Source: Chlorogloea purpurea SAG 13.99
GTDB taxonomy: Bacteria; Cyanobacteriota; Cyanobacteriia; Cyanobacteriales; Microcystaceae
Length of the DNA stretch: 55,266 nucleotides
Assembly: GCA_016903695.1 (NCBI GenBank)
Contig: JADQBB010000029.1
Span: 1 to 55,266, forward strand
Reading direction: 5' to 3'
Shown here: positions 10,402-19,332 of the stretch, one piece after another
Layout: every line of letters begins with the position of its first letter
Position numbering within the stretch: the first letter of the stretch is position 1
Program-made: the position numbers and the translations under genes
Notes under the pieces: generated by a model
The model's database searches: none
What the model was told of the DNA's origin: nothing
Seen by the model: only the letters and a program-made list of their open reading frames with translations

Positions 10402-10878
10402 ATGTACGATGCTTTAACGGGTTCGCCCACCACGCCGAAACAAGACCGTCTCGTCAAGTTATTGGTGTTCTCGATCGGCAGTTTACACCTGGCTCTATCG
10501 GTCAGCACCGTCAAAAAGGTTTTGAACTATAGCGCCGTCAGAGGAACCGGTTTGAGTCATTTCGGGATCACCACCATCGAGGATCGGGAAATCACCGTTA
10601 TCGACCTTCATCGGCGCTTGTTCAAAACCCCCCAAGCCCAAGTTTCGGGGGATAAAGGCTATTTGATCCTCGCTCTTAATAGCGACGGCGAATATTTCGG
10701 TATCTGGGTCGCCGTCGCTCCTTCTTTAGAGGATGTACCTCTCTCTCAATTGCGTATCCTACCCGAATCCTATCGTCGTTCCGATACCCTCTCGATCGCT
10801 TCCCACGTTATGGCTTTAGCTACCAAAGATAGTACTTTGACCGTGTTTTTGTTAGATGTTGATCGCTTATTAGATTGA
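10402..10878 (+). CDS. cheW: CheW-like adaptor
   Basis: A 158-residue single-domain CheW-fold protein that begins with about 15 unstructured residues. The CheW signature runs through 'LVFSIGSLHLALSVSTVKKV' and 'ITVIDLHRRLF'. It would couple the two receptors to CheA. The gene is 14 bp after cheA and has a strong AGGGAGAGG ribosome-binding site. It is the last gene of the che operon; a hairpin with a T-tract follows about 240 bp downstream. It is probably the PixI equivalent, although in Synechocystis pixI precedes the receptors. Confidence 0.85.
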   Translation: MYDALTGSPTTPKQDRLVKLLVFSIGSLHLALSVSTVKKVLNYSAVRGTGLSHFGITTIEDREITVIDLHRRLFKTPQAQVSGDKGYLILALNSDGEYFGIWVAVAPSLEDVPLSQLRILPESYRRSDTLSIASHVMALATKDSTLTVFLLDVDRLLD

Positions 10879-11336
10879 TTTTTCCCCTAGCTGTGATCGA
10901 AATCAACTCCTCAGGCGAATTCCGTCACTTTTTCGGCTGTGAAAATGTGGATAATAGAAATTGAAAGGCTTATACTATGTAAAGCTGACCGAACTTGACT
11001 TTAAGTAACAGTGGCTTGCTAATAGTTAGTTTCTTCATAAAAAATCAGACCAAAATTTTTCATACTTTGGCCTTGACAATTTGTATTTAATAAGTAATCA
11101 AATCCCAGAGAAATGTTGGCATCATCACTGACAGATGATGTTTTTCTTTTGGGAAAAAATAATCTCATTCTCATCATAATCGCTTTAACGATAGCTGCCA
11201 AATTTTTATGTTTGTACTATTGGAGATAGAAAAAATATTTAAAGTTGAGCTTGTTTAAAAAAAGTTTTTAGGTTTTATGATTTAAGTAAGAAAAAATAAA
11301 CTCTCTCCTCCTCACGCAGGGGAAGACTCGGAGATT
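10879..11336. other. AT-rich 458-bp intergenic region
   Basis: No credible gene is seen; a 60-codon minus-strand frame (11019-11201) has no recognisable features. The region holds a terminator-like hairpin (11120-11150). A weak promoter-like pair, TTGTTT (11251-11256) and TATGAT (11276-11281), lies upstream of the next gene with a 19-bp spacer, longer than ideal. Confidence 0.5.
11120..11150 (+). terminator. Rho-independent terminator-like hairpin
   Basis: CATCATC (11120-11126) pairs perfectly with GATGATG (11134-11140) across a 7-nt loop and is followed directly by TTTTTCTTTT. This is the classic form on the plus strand and would end the che transcript. The stem is short and only moderately GC-rich. 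Confidence 0.6.
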
Positions 11337-11924
11337 ATGGCCTATTCCACACAGCAACTCATTGAAATCCTCGATCGAGAGATGCGGGCTACTTGGAAAG
11401 GAGAGAGGCTCATCCTTTCGAGCGAGAACCGCCTCGATAATCCCACCTTGGCCAAAGCGATCGATCTAGAAAAAGTCGGTAAAGTTTTCGCCTACCGTGA
11501 CTTTCGCAATCAAGTCCACGAATACCAGCGACTGTACGGGGTCTCTGGCATTATTTGGCGGCAATGTAGTTATAACGATCGTACCCTGTGCTACCCGGAA
11601 ATTCATAATCAATTAACCCCGGTGTCCGGGGATAAAGAAATCCTCATGAGGGCAAAGCCGGAGGTGATCGATTTTTGGCGTTGGGCGACGCAAAATATGC
11701 AGTTTTGGCTGGTCGTTAGCTTCCGCAGACCTCTCAGTGTTGATTCCCTGGAAGAATTGATCGACGAAGTCCAATGGGCGGAAATCGACGCGGCCTGGAA
11801 GGAATTACATCTCGGCCTCTGTTGGGGCAATCCCCTAGAACATCAATATCAATGGGCTAAACCCCATTCGGGATGTCATCGGGTCATCGCCGCCATCGAC
11901 CAACCCAGCACTATAAAAGTTTGA
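11337..11924 (+). CDS. Conserved cyanobacterial protein of unknown function
   Basis: A 195-residue soluble protein that I do not recognise. It is rich in Trp (eight or more) and has no signal peptide or membrane segment. A conserved-looking stretch includes FRNQVHEYQRLYG and IIWRQCSY. The stop lies 2 bp before the likely start of rsmE, so the two are probably cotranscribed and translationally coupled. A CGGAG ribosome-binding site precedes the ATG. No function is proposed. Confidence 0.7.
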   Translation: MAYSTQQLIEILDREMRATWKGERLILSSENRLDNPTLAKAIDLEKVGKVFAYRDFRNQVHEYQRLYGVSGIIWRQCSYNDRTLCYPEIHNQLTPVSGDKEILMRAKPEVIDFWRWATQNMQFWLVVSFRRPLSVDSLEELIDEVQWAEIDAAWKELHLGLCWGNPLEHQYQWAKPHSGCHRVIAAIDQPSTIKV

Positions 11925-11926
11925 AT

Positions 11927-12631
11927 ATGTATCGTCTCGTCCTTGATTTCGACCAAGCTATAGAACAGAAAATCCCTTTAACATCCGAACAGTGCCACTA
12001 TCTACAGAGAGTTTTAAGACTCAAAGATGGCGATCGATTTATCGCCCTCGATGGCCGGGGCCAGTGTTGGGAAACCCGAATCAGCGATCGCTACGCTCAT
12101 CTATTAACCCCCTTGGAAGAATTCAGGGAATTACCTGTTTACATCAACCTACAGATCGCTTTACCCAAAGGTAACGGCTTCGATGATCTCGTCAGGGCCT
12201 GCACTGAATTAGGGGTGAGTCGCATTACCCCCCTGATCACCCAGAGAACTTTAAACCATCCCGGTAGTAATAAAGTTGAGCGTTGGCGGAAAATCGCCAC
12301 CGAAGCGGTAGAACAATCGGAAAGACAGATTATTCCGATTATCGAGCAGCCGGTTCTCTTTTCATCGGTCTTAACAAATCTCAAGGATTTAGAGACCGAT
12401 CGTTATATTTGTGTTACCCGTAGATCGGGGGAGCATTTATTACATAAGTTGCACAAAGGCATCGGCAAAACAGTTATCGTGGCGATCGGCCCGGAAGGAG
12501 GATGGACGGAAAACGAGTTAGAAATGGCTTTTTCCTGCCATTATCAACCTGTATCCCTCGGTAAAACTATTTTGAGAACTATCACCGCTCCCGTTGTTGT
12601 CATGTCCATTATCTCTGCTTATCTAAACTGA
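11927..12631 (+). CDS. rsmE: 16S rRNA (uracil1498-N3)-methyltransferase RsmE
   Basis: A 234-residue SPOUT-class methyltransferase. The N-terminal PUA-like part begins MYRLVLDF. Family motifs follow: ALPKGNGFDDLVRACTELGV, EAVEQSERQIIP, the SAM-binding IGPEGGW, and SLGKTILRTITAP, where the usual Glu of 'LRTETA' is Ile. RsmE methylates U1498 of 16S rRNA using SAM. The frame is open 54 bp further upstream, but this ATG gives the normal family N-terminus and lies 2 bp past the upstream stop. Confidence 0.9.
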   Translation: MYRLVLDFDQAIEQKIPLTSEQCHYLQRVLRLKDGDRFIALDGRGQCWETRISDRYAHLLTPLEEFRELPVYINLQIALPKGNGFDDLVRACTELGVSRITPLITQRTLNHPGSNKVERWRKIATEAVEQSERQIIPIIEQPVLFSSVLTNLKDLETDRYICVTRRSGEHLLHKLHKGIGKTVIVAIGPEGGWTENELEMAFSCHYQPVSLGKTILRTITAPVVVMSIISAYLN

Positions 12632-12638
12632 TAAATTT

Positions 12639-13700
12639 ATGATAGAAGCCATCGCCGCCGCCATTGAAAACCAAAATTATCCATTAGCGAAAAGTCTTTT
12701 ACAGAAACTAAAAACTGGAGGAGATTCAAATCCTTGGCTCTTATTCTACGAAGCTAAATTAAACGAAGTGCAGAAACAAACGGGTTTGGCCCGTCAACAA
12801 TATAGTCAATTGTTGCAAGAAAGTAGCAACTCGAAAATTCTCGTCGCCGCCCGACAAGGATTGACGCGAATTATTTTTCAAGAAACCCAAATCAAGCAAA
12901 AAAACAGAGAACAAGCCCTGTCTATAGCTCAACAGGAGGAGGATTATCACCAATTGGGAGTGCTAGTTTTAAATGTCGTCAGCAACAGCGAAAAACCAGC
13001 ACTGAGCAAACTATTCGCCGAGATCATGGGGATCGATCCCTACACCGCCCGCTTACAGTTACCGAGTCGGGCCCCTAAACTTTATAAGGTGGGATCGATC
13101 GCCCAACTGAGAGTTTACGCCAGAGAATTAGAGACGGCGGGCATACCTTGTTTCTGCACTAGTTTAGCCAGCATCAACAATATCGGAGTATACGAAGTAG
13201 AACAGTGTATTTCTGTCAATAACGAGTTAAAAATAATTTATGAAAAAGAGCCTGGAGTTAGAAAAGAATTAACTTTTGATTGGAGGGAGATACATCAAGG
13301 AGTAGAGGGAATAATACCTTTATTTGAAGAGAGGATCGAATTTAACCACCGGGGAAAAGAGCAGAGAAAAACTAAAACACTAGACTACGCTCACCTGTGC
13401 GATCTTCATTTAACGAGGCATAATAGTATTATCAGGTTATGCGACCAAACTTATAAATTTCAACTGTTGGAAGAGACCACCGCCAGAGAAAATTGGACGA
13501 AACTGATCACCAACCTGACAAAGCAAAAACGAGAGTTAGCCCTATGGTCAGAATTCACTCCCTTCGCCGAAAGCGTTAGAGATTTTCAAACGGGGCTCGC
13601 CGGTATAGAGCCTCGATCGAGCTTACTGAGAAGAGAAGATTCTTACTGGGACACAGCTTATCAACTGTATAGCGCCTTGATCTTTTTACAAAAACTATGA
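12639..13700 (+). CDS. Conserved cyanobacterial protein, TPR-like N-terminus
   Basis: A 353-residue soluble protein without signal peptide. The first ~110 residues are helical and TPR-like (IENQNYPLAKSLLQKL, YEAKLNEVQKQTGLARQQY). The rest is a mixed region with no family I recognise. The gene starts 7 bp after rsmE and ends in an ATGA overlap with the DUF6391 gene, so it is in the same operon. Function unknown. Confidence 0.7.
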   Translation: MIEAIAAAIENQNYPLAKSLLQKLKTGGDSNPWLLFYEAKLNEVQKQTGLARQQYSQLLQESSNSKILVAARQGLTRIIFQETQIKQKNREQALSIAQQEEDYHQLGVLVLNVVSNSEKPALSKLFAEIMGIDPYTARLQLPSRAPKLYKVGSIAQLRVYARELETAGIPCFCTSLASINNIGVYEVEQCISVNNELKIIYEKEPGVRKELTFDWREIHQGVEGIIPLFEERIEFNHRGKEQRKTKTLDYAHLCDLHLTRHNSIIRLCDQTYKFQLLEETTARENWTKLITNLTKQKRELALWSEFTPFAESVRDFQTGLAGIEPRSSLLRREDSYWDTAYQLYSALIFLQKL

Positions 13701-14320
13701 ATCAATCCACATTTATCGATGCTTGGTATAACCCTCACCGTCATCAAGACAGCGAACTATTAAAACAATTAGGATTCATTCCAGGTTTAAAAGAATTATT
13801 GATGTTACGTCAGGTTCACGCCCTAGAACACGCTACCGTATGGGTATTGAGCGAGATGGCCGATCGTAATTATCGCCGACGACAAGAGGGCGAGAAACCC
13901 GATAACGACACTTTAGGGGGACTTTCCACCGATAAAGGCTTTTACCTCTACGGTCAAGTCAATGGGGAAGATTTATACAGGGCCGTGCGCCGCGCCTTGA
14001 TCAGGTTACAATCCGGGGAGTGGAATCTGGCGATTCATCCCCGCTGCGGTACAAATGTATCAGTAACTTTGATGGTGACGGCGGGCTTAGTATTGGGGGC
14101 GCATATAGTTTTACCGAGAGGCCCCCTATCCCAACTTATCGGTTTAGGCGTAGCCGCAGGTACAGCCCTACAAATAGCCCCGGATTTGGGAGAATCGGCG
14201 CAAAAGTACCTGTCTACCTCGATCCCTTTCAATTTGCAAGTGGACGAGATAGGACAGAAAACAGACCTGTGGGGAAGACGGGGTTACTTCGTCGGCGTGA
14301 AATGGCAGGAAGCGCAATAA
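13697..14320 (+). CDS. DUF6391 family protein
   Basis: A 207-residue protein resembling the cyanobacterial DUF6391 family. It contains a short HALEH element (His41, Glu44, His45), a conserved 'HPRCGTN' motif near 115 and one or two hydrophobic segments around 120-165, so it may be membrane associated. It overlaps the preceding gene by 4 bp (ATGA). A hairpin just downstream (arms 14335-14343 and 14348-14355, one bulge) may mark the end of the operon before psaE. Biochemical role unknown. Confidence 0.7.
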   Translation: MNQSTFIDAWYNPHRHQDSELLKQLGFIPGLKELLMLRQVHALEHATVWVLSEMADRNYRRRQEGEKPDNDTLGGLSTDKGFYLYGQVNGEDLYRAVRRALIRLQSGEWNLAIHPRCGTNVSVTLMVTAGLVLGAHIVLPRGPLSQLIGLGVAAGTALQIAPDLGESAQKYLSTSIPFNLQVDEIGQKTDLWGRRGYFVGVKWQEAQ

Positions 14321-14401
14321 AACTTAAAGTTGAAATCGTTCCCATTCGGGACGATCGAGATGTAACCTGTTATTCAAACACCAATAATACTGAAAACAAC
14401 T

Positions 14402-14644
14402 ATGGCTACGATCGAACGTGGAGCAAAAGTTAGAATCAAACGGAAAGAATCCTTCTGGTATGGTGACGTGGGTACAGTAGCCAGCGTAGATAAAAGCGGC
14501 ATCATCTACCCCGTGATCGTTCGCTTCGACTCTGTGAACTATAGCGGCTTAAGCGGTAGCGCCTCTGGAGTTAACACCAATAACTTCAAAGAAACCGAAT
14601 TAGAATTAGTCCAAGCCGCACCCGCCAAGAAAAAAAGTGAGTAA
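14402..14644 (+). CDS. psaE: Photosystem I reaction centre subunit IV (PsaE)
   Basis: An 80-residue stromal-side subunit of photosystem I with an SH3-like barrel. It shows the family signatures [35 protein letters not shown] and [13 protein letters not shown]. The SASG insertion in the loop after NYSGLSG is also known from Synechocystis PsaE. A lysine-rich tail ends the protein. PsaE supports ferredoxin docking and cyclic electron flow. The 81-bp upstream gap can hold its own promoter. This gene identifies the organism as an oxygenic phototroph. Confidence 0.97.
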   Translation: MATIERGAKVRIKRKESFWYGDVGTVASVDKSGIIYPVIVRFDSVNYSGLSGSASGVNTNNFKETELELVQAAPAKKKSE

Positions 14645-14710
14645 TTCCCGTTAATCTGGGATCATGATATAAAATAAGAAACTCATTTCCATCTTGAATC
14701 AGGCCTACTT

Positions 14711-15556
14711 GTGCCAGAATTACCAGAAGTTGAAACGGTTTGCCGGGGGTTAAATCAATTAACCCTAGGGAGAAAGATAGAGGGGGGAGAAGTGTTACTA
14801 TCGAGGACACTCGCCCACCCTCTTTCTGTAACAGAATTTAACGACAAGATCACCGGCAGTTCGATCCAACTCTGGACTCGTCGCGGTAAATATCTTCTCG
14901 CCCGCCTCCAGCCCACCGGCTGGCTGGGGGTACATCTACGCATGACGGGACAATTATTATGGTTAGAGGCCGACAAACCCCTATCGGTTCATACCCGCTT
15001 ACGAATCTTTTTTACCGACGGGCAAGAATTAAGATTCATCGATACCCGCACTTTCGGAAAGGTGTGGCTAGTCCAAGATGATCCATTCATCGTTATGGGC
15101 GGCTTACAAAACCTCGGTCCCGAACCTTTCGGAGAAGATTTTTCCCCTCAATACTTCTTACAACAATGCGGCAAAAGCCGACGACCTATTAAAACCCTCC
15201 TCCTCGATCAGAGAGTAGTGGCCGGGATAGGGAATATCTACGCCGATGAGGCACTATTTAAGGGCGGTATCCGTCCCGAAACTCTTAGTTGTGAGTTACC
15301 ACCCCCCGCCGTGGAAAAATTGCGCTTACAAATACAGGAAGTCCTCCAGCAAGCGATCGCCGCCGGGGGCACTACCTTTAGTGATTTTCTCCAAGTAACG
15401 GGAGTTAACGGTAATTACGGCGGTATAGCTTGGGTTTACGGTCGTCGGGGCCAACCCTGTCGGGTTTGCGGGACGACGATCGAGCGAGTTAAATTAGGGG
15501 GTAGATCATCTCATTTTTGCCCCCAGTGTCAAAGGAAAACGTCAGGGAGAATATGA
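14711..15556 (+). CDS. mutM: Formamidopyrimidine-DNA glycosylase (Fpg/MutM)
   Basis: A 281-residue base-excision repair enzyme that removes 8-oxoguanine and cleaves the abasic site. It has the N-terminal catalytic PELPEVETVCRGL (Pro2, Glu3), the conserved lysine in GKYLLARL, the H2TH region (DQRVVAGIGNIYADEALF) and a C-terminal zinc finger with C-x2-C and C-x2-C pairs (PCRVCG, FCPQCQ). The start is GTG. The stop overlaps the next start (ATGA), so it is coupled to the glycosyltransferase gene. Confidence 0.95.
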   Translation: MPELPEVETVCRGLNQLTLGRKIEGGEVLLSRTLAHPLSVTEFNDKITGSSIQLWTRRGKYLLARLQPTGWLGVHLRMTGQLLWLEADKPLSVHTRLRIFFTDGQELRFIDTRTFGKVWLVQDDPFIVMGGLQNLGPEPFGEDFSPQYFLQQCGKSRRPIKTLLLDQRVVAGIGNIYADEALFKGGIRPETLSCELPPPAVEKLRLQIQEVLQQAIAAGGTTFSDFLQVTGVNGNYGGIAWVYGRRGQPCRVCGTTIERVKLGGRSSHFCPQCQRKTSGRI

Positions 15557-16752
15557 CCAAACTCAGCCTCTGTATGATCGTCAAAAATGAGGAAAAAGCC
15601 TTACCTCAGTGTCTCGATAGCGTCAAGAATATCGTCGATGAAATGGTGGTGATGGATACGGGGTCAACCGATCGCACCGTGGAAATAGCCGAAGCTTACG
15701 GCGCGATCGTACCTCATTACCACTGGCAGGATCACTTTTCCCAAGCCAGAAACGAAGCTTTGAAATACGTTACCGGCGATTGGGTCTTGGTATTGGACGC
15801 GGACGAAGCCCTCAGCCCCGATATATTGCCCTATATAAGGGCGGCGATGGCAGCAGAGGATAATATCGTTATTAACTTTATCCGCCACGAAATCGGGGCG
15901 CTACAGTCGCCTTACTCTCTTGTCTCCCGTCTCTTCCGCAAACACGAGGAAGTTTATTTTACCCGTCCCTATCACTCTATAGTCGATGATAGTATCGCCC
16001 TACTCCAGAAAAAACAACCCCGGTGGCGAGTAGCGGAAATAGCGGCTATCGGTATTCTCCACTATGGATATAGCGAAGAGATGATCGCTTCTTTGAAGAA
16101 ATACGATCGTGCCAGAATAGCGATGGAGGGTTTTTATAGGGATAATCCCCATGACCCTTACGTGTGTAATAAGTTAGGTGCGTTGTATCTACGTACAGGC
16201 CGGGAGAAAGAAGGTATCAAACTTCTCAAAACCGGTTTGAAGGCTAATACCGCCAATCAACATATCCTTTACGAATTACACTATCATCTGGCTAACGCCT
16301 ACACCAGAGAAAAGAACTACGACGCGGCTATCAAACACTATGGGAAAGCTCTACAACAGCCGATCATGCCCCAACTGAAACTGGGTGCTTATAATAATCT
16401 GGGTGGTCTCTTGCAAATTTTGGGCGATTTACAAAATTCTCTCCAAGCTTACGAGGCGGTAGTGAAGATCGATCCCGGTTTTGCCATGGGTTATTATAAT
16501 CTCGGTATGGCTCTTAAAAATCTCGGTCAGTTACCACGGGCGATCGAAGCCTACGAGAAAGCGATCGAACTGAATCCAAGTTATGCGGTAGCCTATCAAA
16601 ATTTAGCGGTAGCTTGGTTAAAAGCCGGTGATTTCTCCCAGAGTTGTGTTTGTTTTCAAGCCGCCCTCGAACTATACGAGCAACAAGGCAACAGCGCCGA
16701 AGCCAAACGCCTACGGTTCGGGTTAAAAGATATAGGCATGGGGAATCTTTAA
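15553..16752 (+). CDS. Family 2 glycosyltransferase with C-terminal TPR repeats
   Basis: A 399-residue protein. The N-terminal GT-A domain (about 1-230) has CMIVKNEEKALPQCLDS, DTGSTDRT and the DXD-type DADEAL. Several tetratricopeptide repeats follow (about 230-385, e.g. MGYYNLGMALKNLGQLPRA). Related proteins glycosylate cell-surface polymers or peptides; the acceptor is unknown. The ATG overlaps the mutM stop by 4 bp; the frame is open upstream inside mutM but this start fits the GT motif. The 3' end overlaps the convergent histidine kinase gene by 30 bp. Confidence 0.85.
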   Translation: MTKLSLCMIVKNEEKALPQCLDSVKNIVDEMVVMDTGSTDRTVEIAEAYGAIVPHYHWQDHFSQARNEALKYVTGDWVLVLDADEALSPDILPYIRAAMAAEDNIVINFIRHEIGALQSPYSLVSRLFRKHEEVYFTRPYHSIVDDSIALLQKKQPRWRVAEIAAIGILHYGYSEEMIASLKKYDRARIAMEGFYRDNPHDPYVCNKLGALYLRTGREKEGIKLLKTGLKANTANQHILYELHYHLANAYTREKNYDAAIKHYGKALQQPIMPQLKLGAYNNLGGLLQILGDLQNSLQAYEAVVKIDPGFAMGYYNLGMALKNLGQLPRAIEAYEKAIELNPSYAVAYQNLAVAWLKAGDFSQSCVCFQAALELYEQQGNSAEAKRLRFGLKDIGMGNL

Positions 16753-18399
16753 GCGAAAACAACTGCCTTTTCCAGGTTGAGAAATCAGCGTGATGTCTCC
16801 CCCGTGAAGAAGGGCTAATCTTCTCGATAGGGCCAATCCTAAACCTGTACCTTTATGTTTGCGGCTGAGAGAATTATTGAGTTGTATAAAAGGCTGGAAG
16901 AGACGTTCTTGCTCTTCTTCCGGGATACCGATACCCGTATCGATCACGGAAAAGGCTAAATACTGTTCTACTTTTTCCACCTTAAGAATTACGGAACCCT
17001 TCTCGGTAAATTTTATGGCATTGGAGAGGAGATTCACAAGGATTTGTTTTAACCTTTGCTGATCAGCGTTGCAGAAATCCACATCCGGGGCTATCTCCAG
17101 TCTTAAATCCAGTTTTTGTTCTTCTGCTTTACACCTGACCATAGATAAGGAAGCTTGGCAAATATCTTCTACGGGTAATTTTTCCCTGAATAATTCCTCG
17201 TAGTTGGCTTCTATTTTTGACAGGTCGAGGAAATCGTTAACCAATGCCAATAAATGTTCTCCAGAAGAAGCTATGGCGTTAATATATTGAGTCTGTTTAT
17301 CGTTTAGCGTGCCGTAGATTTGTTCTTGTAACATCTTGGCGAATCCTAGAACACCCGATAGGGGCGCTCTTAATTCATGGGTCATATGAGAGAGAAATTC
17401 ATTAATCTTTTTTAATTTATCCTCGTTTATAGCTAGTTCCTGTTGTTGTAGCCGGAAAAGGACTATACCTATTTGTTCGGATAGTAGTTCGAGATATTTT
17501 ATTTCTTGAGCTATTTTTTTAGTTTCTGAATTCTCGTTTTTTAATAACAAAGCTCCCCAAAAAGTACCTTGAGGAAATATGGGTAAACTCACCAATGAAC
17601 CGAAAAAAGGCGATCGACAATCTAACGATTCCGGTTTATGCCACTGTCGGGGAGATTGCCAGTCATCGGCGGCAGTGGAGGCGAACCATTCGCTACTTAA
17701 CTCATTTTGCGGGTAGTTAAGATGCCAAGAGCGATAAATTCCCATATCGTTATTATCTATTTTTAAAAGTATTACTTCTGTACAGTTAAAGACTTCCCCG
17801 ATTCTCTGCAAAATATGATCCAAGGTATTTAAACTAATTTTTTGATAGTTTAAACAGTAAATAACTTCGTTGATTAATTGTTGATAATGCTCCGCCCTCT
17901 CCTGTCGGTATAATTGATAAGCTTGTTCGATTAAATTATGAATAAAATTGATGTCTCTCTGCGCCCAATAAACCTCTCGTTCGCAGTTATATAAGCATAA
18001 AATACCCGATGATGTATCGGATAGGGGAATTGTCGTGATCAGGATTGAATATATTTCGTAATTATGAACTATTTCCCCTGTTGACCTGGGTAAATTGACC
18101 TCATCACCGCGAATAATGATTCCTTCTCCCCTTTTTAAGAGCTTGCCATAAGAATAGCTTATTTCCACGCTCAAATCAGCAAGGTCATCATTAATATCTA
18201 GGGAAGGGACACAATAATAAACCCTTTTTTCGTCCTCTTGGTTGATATTCAAAATTAAACTGAAACTAATATTGAGACTATTTTTGAGTAATGATGTCAG
18301 TTTTTGTAACCATTCATACTGGAAATGATTATTATCTATGCACCGAATTTTAGGTTCAACATGAATTACTTCTGACTGATGTACTCGAATTGGTCTCAC
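16723..18399 (-). CDS. GAF-domain sensor histidine kinase
   Basis: A 558-residue soluble kinase without membrane segments. Two GAF-like regions (about 25-170 and 185-315) precede a HisKA domain with the phosphorylated His in HMTHELRAPLSG (near 340). The ATPase domain has NLLSNAIKF, DTGIGIP and GTGLGLALSRR. The GAF domains show no obvious bilin Cys-His pair. The start is GTG, the only reasonable option near the 5' end, with a weak TAGGT element upstream. No response regulator is adjacent, so the partner is unknown. The C-terminus ends with the glycosyltransferase gene in a tail-to-tail overlap. Confidence 0.85.
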   Translation of the reverse strand: MRPIRVHQSEVIHVEPKIRCIDNNHFQYEWLQKLTSLLKNSLNISFSLILNINQEDEKRVYYCVPSLDINDDLADLSVEISYSYGKLLKRGEGIIIRGDEVNLPRSTGEIVHNYEIYSILITTIPLSDTSSGILCLYNCEREVYWAQRDINFIHNLIEQAYQLYRQERAEHYQQLINEVIYCLNYQKISLNTLDHILQRIGEVFNCTEVILLKIDNNDMGIYRSWHLNYPQNELSSEWFASTAADDWQSPRQWHKPESLDCRSPFFGSLVSLPIFPQGTFWGALLLKNENSETKKIAQEIKYLELLSEQIGIVLFRLQQQELAINEDKLKKINEFLSHMTHELRAPLSGVLGFAKMLQEQIYGTLNDKQTQYINAIASSGEHLLALVNDFLDLSKIEANYEELFREKLPVEDICQASLSMVRCKAEEQKLDLRLEIAPDVDFCNADQQRLKQILVNLLSNAIKFTEKGSVILKVEKVEQYLAFSVIDTGIGIPEEEQERLFQPFIQLNNSLSRKHKGTGLGLALSRRLALLHGGDITLISQPGKGSCFRLKIPHAYIF

Positions 18400-18497
18400 T
18401 CGATTTAATTACCTACTACTAAAGATAGGGGCGTGTAGATACTATTTATGCTATCGCAAATTCTCACTAAATTCATCCAGTTTTTTGCGATATGTGG

Positions 18498-19280
18498 TCA
18501 AAATTGTCGGCGGGAAAAAATTACGATCGTTATTCCCAATAGCAAACTCGTGTATATCAGACCATAAACAGCATTATTTAATAAAACTTCACCTGGTGGT
18601 AGTAGTCCATAAGGAGCGTACTCGTTACGAAGGTTAAATCTTTCCAGATCCGGTAAAATCAGGTAAAGATTTTGCGTGAGCAATTCAATCGTGGGATTTT
18701 TACTCAAAATTCCTAACTGAATCATATCTTTACTGATGTGGCCAATCAAGTAAACTCCGAAACTTAATAGAGTAGCGAGGAGGGAACTAGTAAAAACACC
18801 GAACATCATCGCCACGGCTGTCAATAAAGCTAACTCTAGACCCAGATAGATCATCGCCACCACTAAAGGGAAAGGTTGGTAACTATATTTTGATACGGTT
18901 AGTAGCAGGAAAAAAATCACCGTCATCGCCGTCAGCATCACCCCTAACACCCCGCATAAGCCGAAGTGTTTACCGAGGATGAATTCGGCTTTACTCAGCG
19001 GCTTGGGTATGAGAACTAAAACGGTGCGTTTTTCAATTTCCTTATTGATCAGCCCCGTTCCTACGAAAATCGCCACTATCGCCCCTAATATAGCCACAGC
19101 GCTCAAGGCTAGATCGATAAAGATTTTTTGATGAGTGCCCAAAGAAACTTGGGGCAGAAAACGCAGGGCGGCGCTTATTAACAAGGCGAAAAACCCGATA
19201 AAATAAAGAACCCGATCGCGGATCACTTCTCGAAAACCGTTAGCGGCGATCGCCCAGATTCTCAGTAAGCTTATATCCAT
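18498..19280 (-). CDS. ABC-2 type transporter permease
   Basis: A 260-residue polytopic protein with about six membrane segments. The N-terminal pattern RIWAIAANGFREVIRDRVLY and the cytoplasmic loop LINKEIEKRTVLVLIPKPLS are typical of ABC-2/NosY-like permeases. No ATP-binding subunit is adjacent, so its partner and cargo are unknown. It starts 52 bp after argC; a perfect 23-bp palindrome lies between them. Confidence 0.85.
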   Translation of the reverse strand: MDISLLRIWAIAANGFREVIRDRVLYFIGFFALLISAALRFLPQVSLGTHQKIFIDLALSAVAILGAIVAIFVGTGLINKEIEKRTVLVLIPKPLSKAEFILGKHFGLCGVLGVMLTAMTVIFFLLLTVSKYSYQPFPLVVAMIYLGLELALLTAVAMMFGVFTSSLLATLLSFGVYLIGHISKDMIQLGILSKNPTIELLTQNLYLILPDLERFNLRNEYAPYGLLPPGEVLLNNAVYGLIYTSLLLGITIVIFSRRQF

Positions 19281-19303
19281 GATTTCACTAATATCCTACT
19301 TAA

Positions 19304-19326
19304 GTACTCTCTTAGTAAGAGAGTAC
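19304..19326. repeat. Perfect 23-bp palindrome (11-bp arms)
   Basis: GTACTCTCTTA (19304-19314) and TAAGAGAGTAC (19316-19326) are perfect inverted copies around one base. The site sits between argC and the permease gene on the minus strand. No T-tract follows on either strand. It could be an argC terminator, an operator for the permease gene, or a dispersed palindrome. Confidence 0.6.
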
Positions 19327-19332
19327 CCAAAT

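Noticed and set aside
11019..11201. 60-codon minus-strand frame in the AT-rich gap after cheW
   Set aside because: No ribosome-binding site or family resemblance; it overlaps the terminator-like hairpin at 11120-11150.
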